A stretch of DNA of 26,993 bases, taken from the NCBI GenBank assembly GCA_023301545.1, contig JALZUI010000043.1, positions 1 to 26,993 on the forward strand, read 5' to 3'. The notes under the pieces were generated by a model. That model had not been told where the DNA came from. It worked only from the letters and a program-made list of their open reading frames with translations, and did not search any database. Each line of letters starts with the position of its first letter. The first letter of the stretch is position 1. Origin of the DNA: Akkermansiaceae bacterium. Lineage in GTDB: Bacteria > Verrucomicrobiota > Verrucomicrobiia > Verrucomicrobiales > Akkermansiaceae. Shown here one piece after another: positions 17,050 through 24,465 of this stretch. A program made the translations under genes and the position numbers.

Positions 17050-17078
17050 AAAATAATGTGATTGGAGGGAGCTTGTAA
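17050..17078 (-). promoter_or_regulatory. Candidate amtB promoter
   Basis: Read on the minus strand, TTACAA (17078-17073) and TATTTT (17055-17050) are separated by exactly 17 bases. Each matches four of six consensus positions. The start of transcription would fall near 17043, giving a leader of about 35 bases that includes the AGGAAC/GTTCCT repeat. I saw no sigma-54 element. Confidence 0.4.
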
Positions 17079-17099
17079 AGGGAAAGGATAATATGAATT

Positions 17100-17954
17100 T
17101 CACTTAAAGGTTACGGTGATCGTCTCTTGTAAATCGAGGTCGACCCCAGCCGTTTTATCGGCTGCTGCCTGTGCTTCTTCGCGAGTTGCTCCATCCACAG
17201 CTTCTAATTCTCCCATGGTCTCTGGGTTGGCTAGCAGCGCTCCGAGATCCATTTTTAAGATGGTCAGAAAGTTTCCGTTTTGGTGTTTCGCATTGGTTTG
17301 CTTGATACCGCCTTCGATTTCTACAAAAAGCCCTATTTTGGCTCCTTTGAGCATAGGCGCCATCATGGCCATTGCTCCCATGTCACCAATACTTCCGCCA
17401 GCGGCGTCATCTCCAAAGGGGTTTCCGGTAGCTTCTTCTTCAGTTTCTTCTGCCTTAGCTTTTCCGCCTTTGGAGGGGTCGGGGGTGGTAATTGCTAGGG
17501 TATCTCCATTTAGCTTGAAGGAGATTAGATCATCTGCTTTTTCTGCTTCCTCAGCAGGCTCGGCATCCATTGCCATTTTGTCATTGAGATCAGAAGTTCC
17601 CGCAGAGACGGTAAGCGTATTTACATCGGTAAATTCGTATATGACTTCGTAACCAGCCCAGCCGGCCTTGTTTTTTCCTTCTTTGACGGCTTTAAAGGTG
17701 ACTCCATCGCCCATTTCTTTGGCTTTTGCCTGTAGTTCTTCTTCACTTGGAATGTTAGTAGAGCTTTCGGTCTCTGCTCCTTCTAGGTCCATTCCTCCAA
17801 GTAATCCGAGCCCTCCTCCGATATTAGTATATGTACGAGTATGGACGATTCCAGATCCATCTTTCTTGATTTTAACAACGGTTGATTCCTCAAAGCAACT
17901 AGTGAGGAGGAGACTGAGAATTGCCAAGGGAAGAGCTATTATACGTGATTTCAT
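17100..17954 (-). CDS. Lipoprotein of unknown function
   Basis: I do not recognise this 284-residue protein. It has a clear lipoprotein signal ending LLTSC with the cysteine at residue 20. The mature start, VVKIKKDGSGIVHTRTYT, resembles beta-strand openings of small periplasmic lipoproteins that carry a VxxxxDGSG motif. The central part (about 115-175) is very acidic and rich in A, E, D and K, probably flexible linker. The region with repeated glycine and methionine (about 178-200, GAMAMMAPMLKGAKIG) precedes a second beta-rich part with LFVEIEGGIKQTNAKHQNG. There is one signal peptide and no further membrane helix. It is divergent from furA across about 110 bases and could share control with it. 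It lies 91 bases upstream of amtB on the same strand. Confidence 0.7.
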   Translation of the reverse strand: MKSRIIALPLAILSLLLTSCFEESTVVKIKKDGSGIVHTRTYTNIGGGLGLLGGMDLEGAETESSTNIPSEEELQAKAKEMGDGVTFKAVKEGKNKAGWAGYEVIYEFTDVNTLTVSAGTSDLNDKMAMDAEPAEEAEKADDLISFKLNGDTLAITTPDPSKGGKAKAEETEEEATGNPFGDDAAGGSIGDMGAMAMMAPMLKGAKIGLFVEIEGGIKQTNAKHQNGNFLTILKMDLGALLANPETMGELEAVDGATREEAQAAADKTAGVDLDLQETITVTFK

Positions 17955-18021
17955 ATAACAAGGTAGACTAAATAATTGTCATTTATAGGCAAGAAAAATG
18001 AGTCATCTTGATTTTGACCGT

Positions 18022-18048
18022 AATAATATTGACTCAGTCCACATTATT
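18022..18048 (+). promoter_or_regulatory. Candidate FurA operator and promoter of furA-katG
   Basis: AATAAT (18022-18027) and ATTATT (18043-18048) are inverted repeats around GACTCAGTC (18031-18039), itself a perfect odd palindrome. The TTGACT at 18029-18034 in the centre makes a -35 element. With 17 bases of spacing the -10 would be TAAGTC (18052-18057), a weak match, and transcription would start at about 18064, next to the GTG at 18065. Autoregulated furA-katG promoters in mycobacteria have a similar TTGACTCA-type core, as I recall. Binding is inferred. Confidence 0.45.
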
Positions 18049-18064
18049 GCCTAAGTCGTTAATT

Positions 18065-18481
18065 GTGAATTCGATAGAAGACAGATTGCGCTCCGCTAAT
18101 CTCTCCGTGACTGCTCAGCGTATTGCAGTGATGGAGCTTGTCTCTGAGTATCCACATTGCACCGCTGATTTGCTCCTCAAAAAAGTCCCCGAGAAAATTG
18201 GGAGCGTTTCAAAACAGGCTGTCTACGGAATCTTACATCAGCTTAGCGCTAAAGGTCTCCTGCGATGCATTCAGCCCCAAGGCTCTCCCTCGCTGTACGA
18301 AACGCGGGTGGGTGATAACCACCATCATGTCATTTGCCGAGTGTGTAATGATACACGCGATGTGAATTGTGCTACTGGTGAAACCCCTTGCCTGACCGCC
18401 TGCAATGACCACGGCTTTGCCATTGATGAGGCCGAAGTCATCTACTGGGGAATTTGCCCTACCTGTCAAAAAGCCCTTTAA
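18065..18481 (+). CDS. furA: FurA-like metal-dependent peroxide regulator
   Basis: From the GTG at 18065 the protein has 138 residues, normal for the Fur family. A winged-helix DNA-binding part (about 1-80, SVSKQAVYGILHQLSAKGLL) is followed by the dimerisation part with NHHHVICRVC (86-94) and CPTC (131-134), giving the two CxxC pairs of the structural zinc site (C91, C94, C131, C134). The stretch DEAEVIYWGICPTC and the NCATGETPCLTA segment closely resemble mycobacterial and streptomycete FurA/FurS, which repress the katG gene beside them. Here katG follows after 30 bases, so the pair is a peroxide-responsive operon. A TTG at 18008 would extend the protein into the promoter and is rejected. 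The gene's start has no Shine-Dalgarno. Confidence 0.9.
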   Translation: MNSIEDRLRSANLSVTAQRIAVMELVSEYPHCTADLLLKKVPEKIGSVSKQAVYGILHQLSAKGLLRCIQPQGSPSLYETRVGDNHHHVICRVCNDTRDVNCATGETPCLTACNDHGFAIDEAEVIYWGICPTCQKAL

Positions 18482-18511
18482 TTTCAACCAATAAATCCAA
18501 CTAACAATATT

Positions 18512-20716
18512 ATGAGTCCAAATTCAAACGACATCAGTAAATGCCCAGTAATGGGACAGGCGGCGCCTGAAAATCGCCACACAGCCAATGGAGCGCTTTC
18601 CACCAAAGACTGGTGGCCTAATCAGCTTAACCTCAGCATTCTTCACCAAAACTCCGCGAAGTCTAACCCATTGGGTGACGAATTTAGTTACAAAGAGGCC
18701 TTCGAGCAGTTGGACCTAGAGGCGCTGAAGGCTGATATCAACGAAGTCATGACGACTTCCCAGGACTGGTGGCCTGCTGATTATGGTCATTACGGTCCAT
18801 TCTTTATCCGGATGGCTTGGCATAGTGCAGGAACCTACCGTGCGACTGATGGCCGTGGAGGTGCTTGTGACGGAACGCAGCGCTTTGCCCCGCTCAATAG
18901 CTGGCCTGATAACGGGAACCTCGATAAAGCCCGTCGCCTCCTCTGGCCTCTCAAGCAAAAGTACGGACAGAAAATCTCTTGGGCCGACTTGATGATCTTA
19001 GCTGGTAACTGTGCGATTGAATCGATGGGTGGAAAAATCCTTGGTTTCGCAGGTGGTCGTGAAGATGTATGGGAGCCACAGGAAGATGTGTTCTGGGGTG
19101 CTGAAACTGAGTGGATGGGTGTAAACCGTTATGATGACGAAGGAAACCTGAACTCACCTCTCGCTGCTTCTCATATGGGTCTTATCTATGTGAATCCAGA
19201 AGGTGTTGACGGTGTTCCAGAACCCCTCGCTTCTGCCGCTCATATTCGTGAAACCTTTGGTAACATGAGCATGAATGATGAGGAAACGGTCGCCCTGATT
19301 GCGGGTGGACACACCTTCGGTAAGTGTCATGGAGCAGCTGATCCTGATGAATATGTAGGAGCTGAACCAGAAAGCGCGCCTTTAGAGGAAATGGGCTTTG
19401 GTTGGAAGAGCTCATACAAATCAGGTAAGGGTGGTGATACTATTACGAGTGGACTTGAAGGCGCATGGACACAGACTCCAGCGGCTTGGTCTAATGGGTA
19501 CTTTAAAAACCTTTTTGAGTACGAGTGGGAGCTTACCAAGAGCCCTGCAGGAGCTCATCAGTGGACGGCGAAAGACGGTGCTGGAGCAGGAACGATTCCT
19601 GACGCACATGATCCAGAGAAGACGCATGCGCCATTTATGCTTACGACCGATATCGCATTGATTGTAGATCCAGAGTACAAGAAAATCTCTGAACATTTCT
19701 ACAAGAATCCAGAGGCCCTCCGTGAAGCTTTTGCGGCGGCGTGGTATAAGCTAGTGCACCGTGATTTAGGACCGACGTCCTGTAGTCTTGGAAATGATTT
19801 TCCAGAGGCGAAAATCTGGCAAGATCCACTTCCAAAAGGGCCTAGTGTTTCTCTTTCTGCGGATGCTATTCAGGCGCTCAAGGACGCGATCAAAGCCTCA
19901 GGCTTAAGCGTTTCTGAGCTGGTTAAAGTAGCTTGGGCATCAGCCTCTACCTTCCGTGGTTCCGATAAACGTGGTGGCGCTAATGGCGGACGTATCCGAC
20001 TTGCTCCACAAAAAGATTGGGCCGTGAATGAGCCTGAGGTTCTTGCGAAAGTACTAGAAATTTACCGTGGCATTCAGGCCGAATCTAATGGGCAGGGAAT
20101 CCAAGTCTCAATGGCTGATTTGATCGTTCTTGGTGGTGGTGTAGGGATCGAAATCGCTGCCAAAAATGCAGGGCTCGACCTCGAAGTTCCATTCGACGCA
20201 GGTCGAGTAGATACCACACAAGAGCTTACCGATGTAGACTCCTTCAAATTCCTAGAGCCGAAATCAGATGGGTTCCGTAACTATCTCGGCACCGAGATTG
20301 ATCGACCTGCTCCAGAGAACCTTCTTGATAAGGCTCAGCTTCTCGGTCTCACGGCTCCAGAGATGACTGCTCTTGTCGGTGGTCTTCGTGTACTCAATAC
20401 AACTGTCGGAATGCCAGCACTAGGACTCTTCACCGAGACCCCAGAGCAACTCACCAATGACTACTTCAAAAACCTCCTTAGTATGGAAAATGAGTGGAAG
20501 CAAAATGAGCGTTGTGAGCACTTTTACGAAGGCCGTGATAATGCGGGCGAAGTGAAGTGGTACGCGACTTCCGTTGACCTCGTCTTTGGCTCAAACTCAC
20601 AGCTGCGTGGCATCGCTGAGGTGTATGGTAGTGAAGATGGAGTCGGACGCTTTGTCTCTGACTTTATCGACGCATGGGTTAAGGTTATGAATGCAGACCG
20701 ATTCGACCTAGTCTAA
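18512..20716 (+). CDS. katG: Catalase-peroxidase KatG
   Basis: A 734-residue bifunctional haem catalase-peroxidase of usual length with both tandem domains. The distal haem pocket is FFIRMAWHSAGTYR, with R100, W103 and H104. The proximal haem histidine is H267 in LIAGGHTFGKCHG. The Met-Tyr-Trp crosslink needed for catalase activity is intact: W103-linked Y226 (HMGLIYVNPEG) and M252 (GNMSMNDEE). The C-terminal inactive domain has VAWASASTFRGSDKRGGANG. No signal peptide, so it acts in the cytoplasm against hydrogen peroxide. It is the second gene after furA, 30 bases apart, with an A/T-rich leader lacking a Shine-Dalgarno, and it ends in a clear terminator. Confidence 0.97.
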   Translation: MSPNSNDISKCPVMGQAAPENRHTANGALSTKDWWPNQLNLSILHQNSAKSNPLGDEFSYKEAFEQLDLEALKADINEVMTTSQDWWPADYGHYGPFFIRMAWHSAGTYRATDGRGGACDGTQRFAPLNSWPDNGNLDKARRLLWPLKQKYGQKISWADLMILAGNCAIESMGGKILGFAGGREDVWEPQEDVFWGAETEWMGVNRYDDEGNLNSPLAASHMGLIYVNPEGVDGVPEPLASAAHIRETFGNMSMNDEETVALIAGGHTFGKCHGAADPDEYVGAEPESAPLEEMGFGWKSSYKSGKGGDTITSGLEGAWTQTPAAWSNGYFKNLFEYEWELTKSPAGAHQWTAKDGAGAGTIPDAHDPEKTHAPFMLTTDIALIVDPEYKKISEHFYKNPEALREAFAAAWYKLVHRDLGPTSCSLGNDFPEAKIWQDPLPKGPSVSLSADAIQALKDAIKASGLSVSELVKVAWASASTFRGSDKRGGANGGRIRLAPQKDWAVNEPEVLAKVLEIYRGIQAESNGQGIQVSMADLIVLGGGVGIEIAAKNAGLDLEVPFDAGRVDTTQELTDVDSFKFLEPKSDGFRNYLGTEIDRPAPENLLDKAQLLGLTAPEMTALVGGLRVLNTTVGMPALGLFTETPEQLTNDYFKNLLSMENEWKQNERCEHFYEGRDNAGEVKWYATSVDLVFGSNSQLRGIAEVYGSEDGVGRFVSDFIDAWVKVMNADRFDLV

Positions 20717-20741
20717 GGCTTACAGAAGAATTAATCAAAAA

Positions 20742-20775
20742 CGCCCATTCCTCATTGAGGATGGGCGCTTTTTTT
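20742..20775 (+). terminator. Intrinsic terminator of furA-katG
   Basis: CGCCCAT-T-CCTC pairs with GAGG-ATGGGCG, an 11-base-pair stem with one bulged T and an ATT loop, followed by C and eight T. On the other strand a run of five T follows the stem, so it may also stop the convergent sulfatase transcript. Confidence 0.88.
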
Positions 20776-20830
20776 TGGGGTAAGAGAGAGAAGTGGTAAT
20801 GTTACTTTTCTGACTCGATGTTCTTATACT

Positions 20831-22714
20831 TCACTCACACTTTAGAGCGTGGGGGGAGTACTTCTCTTTCCCCTTGATGATTTGATTCTTGTCTGGCAAC
20901 TCAGGATAACTGCGGAGGAAGTTGTTTTCATCGATGAGGTTTAAAACAATGTGAGTTGTTTTATCTGGGATGTTAGCGGTGACCGTATTGTTCTCATTGA
21001 CGGTAGCTGGTATACGAAACCATTCTTCGTAGCGTTTCCCTCCATTTAAGGTGTAAAGGAGGTTAGCTTTCGTAACTTTGGCTCCGTTCTCCTTGTATGT
21101 AACAGTTATGTTTTGGCCTTCTAGCGTATGCTGGGTAACGGTGCAAACCTTGTCCTTGTGGGGCAGATCGCTTTTGTAATGAGGGTTGTAGTATGGGTAG
21201 CTGGCCTTCATTTCCGTAAGTTGTACGGTGAGGAGCTGGTTCATTTCTTCCGTTTTTTCTGGCATGGTCTCGGCTAGATTATGCGCTTCTTCTATGTCTA
21301 GCCGCGTTTGCTGGCCGTCCTCTGTTTTGTAGAGTTGAAAGAGTTCGAGTTCAGGCGTCTCAGGGTCATTGATGTGTTGGTAATTACGTACCAGCTTGTA
21401 ATCACCAACCCGCAGCGCGCTTTCCAGCGATCTGTCGTTAGGGAAATGCCACATCATAGAGTTCCTGGTAGTGCCGTTAGGATGGGTGACTAAAGAGTGG
21501 TCTTTTGGTGAGGTGATAAGCTTTGCCAGGTCACAGCCGTCGAGGGTTTTCCCTTCTGGGAGATCAGTGCCGGTTAGGGAGAGGATAGTAGGGTAAAAAT
21601 CTAAGCCATTGACCATTACATCAGATTGGGTGTCCTCAGGAACTTCTGGCCCTGTTATAATGAGGGGCACTCGGGTCCCTCCCTCAAGGGCCGATTTTTT
21701 ACCTAGGCTGAGAGGGGCGTTATCTGTAAAGTTCTCATATCCATAACCTGTCATGCCTCCATTATCAGAGGTAAAAATTAGGTATGTATTTTCACTGAGC
21801 TTGTGACCAGGCCAACGTGGGTCATCGGTCTGATCTAGGTAGTTAAAGACTTTTCCCATGTAGTAATCGAGCTCCTCGACCATGGCGCAGTAAAATGGGT
21901 TGGTCTGGCCTTTCCCTTTCCATCCTTTATCCTTAAGGGTTGCGGGGTCTATGTTGAGCTTATTACAATACTTATTCAACAGCTCTTCACTTCTGGTGTG
22001 AATGGGGGTGTGTACGAGCCAGGTAGCGTAGTAGAGGAAAAACGGCTTAGCTTTACTTTCTTCCATAAAGGAGAGGGCATTCACGCTATTGGAATGGTAG
22101 GGAAATCCGTTTTCATCCAGTTTGTAAGCATCGTTCTCCTTATTCGTCGCGAAGCCTTTGGTTCTGCTTCTCATGAGTGAACGGCTTCCACGTTCACTTT
22201 TAGACCACTGGAAGCCTTGGTCAAGAGGCTGCGGGAAGGCGTGGTGGTCGATGGCCATATGCCATTTTCCATTGTGTCCAGTAGTGTAACCGTTCTTTGC
22301 TAAAACCTTGGCTAGGGTGATTTCGTTTTCTGGCATTCTGCCGCTGTACCAGGGCGAGATCATAGGCCAAGCGTTCTTGAAGTAGGGGGACGGTGGGTGT
22401 CCTCCTACGACGTGAGTTTTTTGTGCCCTAGCGGGATGGTTGCCGCTCATGATAGCGCATCGCGAGGGCGCGCAAGTAGGGGCAGGGGAGTATGCCTGCC
22501 AGAACATAGTGCCCTGCTTAGCTAGGGCGTCTATGTTAGGGGTTTCCATTGGGGATGGCTCGTCGATGTCGTAGCATTTTACATCTTGCCACCCGAGGTC
22601 ATCGGTGAGGATGAGGACAATATTGGGCTTTTCTGGACGCGGGGCATCTGCCGCCTGTGCGACGGCAACGCAGAAAAGAGAACTAAAGAGAATGGGTAAA
22701 AATAGGGGGTTCAT
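20831..22714 (-). CDS. Secreted sulfatase (formylglycine-dependent)
   Basis: A 627-residue protein with a cleavable signal peptide (about 1-21, ending AQA). The alkaline phosphatase fold begins with PNIVLILTDDLGWQD, where D38 and D39 bind the metal ion. The sulfatase signature CAPSR is at 81-85, so C81 would be converted to formylglycine by a maturase not found in this window. Further conserved parts are GKWHM, TSDNGGM and the metal/sulfate-binding SALEGGTRVPLI. Residues beyond about 500 form a C-terminal domain without similarity I can name. It removes sulfate from a carbohydrate or other ester in the periplasm or outside; marine sulfated polysaccharides are the likely class, but the substrate is not visible. 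It stands alone, with a hairpin terminator ending four bases before its start codon. Confidence 0.92.
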   Translation of the reverse strand: MNPLFLPILFSSLFCVAVAQAADAPRPEKPNIVLILTDDLGWQDVKCYDIDEPSPMETPNIDALAKQGTMFWQAYSPAPTCAPSRCAIMSGNHPARAQKTHVVGGHPPSPYFKNAWPMISPWYSGRMPENEITLAKVLAKNGYTTGHNGKWHMAIDHHAFPQPLDQGFQWSKSERGSRSLMRSRTKGFATNKENDAYKLDENGFPYHSNSVNALSFMEESKAKPFFLYYATWLVHTPIHTRSEELLNKYCNKLNIDPATLKDKGWKGKGQTNPFYCAMVEELDYYMGKVFNYLDQTDDPRWPGHKLSENTYLIFTSDNGGMTGYGYENFTDNAPLSLGKKSALEGGTRVPLIITGPEVPEDTQSDVMVNGLDFYPTILSLTGTDLPEGKTLDGCDLAKLITSPKDHSLVTHPNGTTRNSMMWHFPNDRSLESALRVGDYKLVRNYQHINDPETPELELFQLYKTEDGQQTRLDIEEAHNLAETMPEKTEEMNQLLTVQLTEMKASYPYYNPHYKSDLPHKDKVCTVTQHTLEGQNITVTYKENGAKVTKANLLYTLNGGKRYEEWFRIPATVNENNTVTANIPDKTTHIVLNLIDENNFLRSYPELPDKNQIIKGKEKYSPHALKCE

Positions 22715-22717
22715 AAT

Positions 22718-22760
22718 AAAAAAAATGCTCTTAACGCATTAAAAACTAATACGTTAAGAG
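22718..22760 (-). terminator. Intrinsic terminator of pgi abutting the sulfatase start
   Basis: Read on the minus strand, CTCTTAACG (22760-22752) pairs perfectly with CGTTAAGAG (22736-22728), with a further inner ATTA/TAAT pairing around an AAAAC-type loop. Eight T follow after two bases. It is a strong terminator for the gene that stops at 22780. The T-run ends at 22718, three bases before the sulfatase ATG (22714). Confidence 0.88.
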
Positions 22761-22779
22761 GTTAGAAAACTATCTTTAA

Positions 22780-24333
22780 TTAAAAAGAAAATCGGTCTTC
22801 AACAGGGCTGGTTCCGTACTGAACCTTCGCCACGCCATTACTGGAGAGGTGGCTTAGACAGTGGTACACATCCTCTGTATCCGCGCCAAGCGTTCCGCTG
22901 ATTTCATCGGCAGTTTGATTGGTGGAGCAGAGCGAGCCTCGGACTTCTTGGAGAAGTTCTAGGAAGGTCGCAGCGGCTTTTTTACCTGCTTCTACTCCCG
23001 GCTGGTGGTAAGCGTTGATATTCACTAATGAGGCGTAGTAGGAAACTGCGCGCTCAAAGAGACCAATAAGCATTCCGAGGGTGAAAGGAGTTACTTCTTC
23101 AATAGAAATTGTGATCGAGCGACGATCGGATTGGAAAAGAGCCTTACGGGTGCCTCGGAGGAAGCCTTGGAGAAAGTCTGAGGAGGTGAATTCGTCTTCT
23201 ACACGGATTGAATCACCCTCGCGGCCCTTGCGGACTTCAATGAAGGTTGTAAAGAAATTGTGAACTCCGTCGCGGAGCTGCTGAACGTATGCGTGTTGAT
23301 CAGTAGAGCCTTTGTTTCCGTAGACTGCGATGCCTTGGTTGACGACGTTTCCGTCAAGGTCGAGCTCCTTACCGAGGGATTCCATGACGAGTTGTTGGAG
23401 GTATTTGGAGAACAGTACGAGTGAATCCTTGTAGGGAAGTACGACCATGTCTTTTTCTCCTTTTCCGTTTCCTTCATTATACCAACCGAGAGCGAGTTGC
23501 ATAGCGGCATTGGTTTCAACTTCTTGGATCCGGGTCTTGTGGTCCATCGCGGCGGCTCCTGCGAGAAATTGGTCAATATCTAGGCCTTGGAGTGCCATTG
23601 GAACTAAGCCTACGGTAGACATCACAGAGGTCCGTCCGCCAACCCAGTCTTCCATGGGGAATGTCGTTAGGAACCCTTGCTCCGTAGCGTAGTTAAAGAG
23701 TTTAGAACCGTCACCTGTTACGGCACAGGCGTGCTTGGCAAAGTTGAGGCCTTTGCTTTCGAAGGCGGCTTTAGCTTCGAGCATGCCATTACGGGTTTCC
23801 GCCGTGCCGCCGGATTTAGAAATGACGACTACGATTGTGGTGGAGAGTTGTTCACCAATTTTTTGGATGACGTTATCCGCTCCTTGAGGGTCGGTGTTAT
23901 CGAAGTAATAGGTACCTAACTTACTGTCTTTGCCAATCGCTTCAGTAACGAGCTGAGGCCCTAGTGCGGAGCCTCCGATGCCGACAATGAGAAGGGTGTT
24001 GAACAGGCTGCCGTTAGGTGCGGTGATCTCTCCAGAGTGTACTTGAGCAGCGAACTGCTTGAGTTGCTCAAGAGGCTTAGTGATCTGAGCTTTGATCTCG
24101 TTATTAGGAGCGAGGTCAGCGTTACGCAACCAGTAGTGACCAACCATGCGCTTTTCGTCAGGGTTGGCGATTTCACCAGCTTCAAGTGCTTCGATGTCTT
24201 TAAAGGCCTTCTTAATTTTGCCATCCATGTTGGCGTAGAAATCAGGGGAAAGCTCCATTAAGGAGAGATCTTGGGAGAATCCGAGATCAGTGTAGCGGAG
24301 GAGGGATGATGAATAGGTGTTCCAGTTACTCAT
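22780..24333 (-). CDS. pgi: Glucose-6-phosphate isomerase
   Basis: A 517-residue phosphoglucose isomerase with both SIS subdomains. Visible signatures are VGIGGSALGPQLVTEAIG, VVVISKSGGTAETRNGMLEA, the late active-site region GSTDQHAYVQQLRDGVHNFF with the catalytic histidine, and YGNKGSTD. It interconverts glucose-6-phosphate and fructose-6-phosphate in glycolysis and gluconeogenesis, in the cytoplasm. The length is shorter than the 550-residue enterobacterial enzyme. The final 50 residues carry a helix-turn-helix-like segment (DEISGTLGADTEDVYHCLSH, 476-495), seen in some other bacterial isomerases. The ATG at 24333 has no Shine-Dalgarno. The leader region holds a tiny ORF and a direct repeat, listed separately. 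Confidence 0.95.
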   Translation of the reverse strand: MSNWNTYSSSLLRYTDLGFSQDLSLMELSPDFYANMDGKIKKAFKDIEALEAGEIANPDEKRMVGHYWLRNADLAPNNEIKAQITKPLEQLKQFAAQVHSGEITAPNGSLFNTLLIVGIGGSALGPQLVTEAIGKDSKLGTYYFDNTDPQGADNVIQKIGEQLSTTIVVVISKSGGTAETRNGMLEAKAAFESKGLNFAKHACAVTGDGSKLFNYATEQGFLTTFPMEDWVGGRTSVMSTVGLVPMALQGLDIDQFLAGAAAMDHKTRIQEVETNAAMQLALGWYNEGNGKGEKDMVVLPYKDSLVLFSKYLQQLVMESLGKELDLDGNVVNQGIAVYGNKGSTDQHAYVQQLRDGVHNFFTTFIEVRKGREGDSIRVEDEFTSSDFLQGFLRGTRKALFQSDRRSITISIEEVTPFTLGMLIGLFERAVSYYASLVNINAYHQPGVEAGKKAAATFLELLQEVRGSLCSTNQTADEISGTLGADTEDVYHCLSHLSSNGVAKVQYGTSPVEDRFSF

Positions 24334-24373
24334 AAGTGAAAGTTAGTTAGGCGCAAAGGCAATGAGGAGTTAC

Positions 24374-24400
24374 CTAATATCTCCAGTTTCGTCCAGACAT
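24374..24400 (-). other. Candidate 8-codon leader ORF before pgi
   Basis: On the minus strand a full AGGAGG (24410-24405) precedes an ATG at 24400 by four bases. It opens MSGRNWRY and then a TAG stop at 24376-24374. It ends 40 bases before the pgi start codon. A perfect ribosome site is rare in this window, where most genes have none, so the match may mean translation of a leader peptide, but the ORF is short enough to arise by chance. Confidence 0.35.
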
Positions 24401-24413
24401 TTCACCTCCTAGG

Positions 24414-24453
24414 CGATTAATCTCTTACATCTGTACGATTAATTTCTCGCATC
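24414..24453 (-). repeat. Pair of 18-base direct repeats upstream of pgi
   Basis: CGATTAATCTCTTACATC (24414-24431) and CGATTAATTTCTCGCATC (24436-24453) agree at 15 of 18 positions with a 22-base period, two helical turns. They sit between the end of the C39-like gene and the leader ORF, where a pgi promoter would be. This is a candidate double operator. Confidence 0.45.
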
Positions 24454-24465
24454 AGCGGTAATAGA

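Noticed and set aside
17116..17652. Plus-strand frame of 178 codons
   Set aside because: Opposite the unknown lipoprotein gene. It is rich in S, A and P, as expected for the reverse of an acidic coding sequence.
18008..18064. TTG start for the FurA-like protein at 18008
   Set aside because: It would add 19 residues unlike the family and translate the promoter and operator region.
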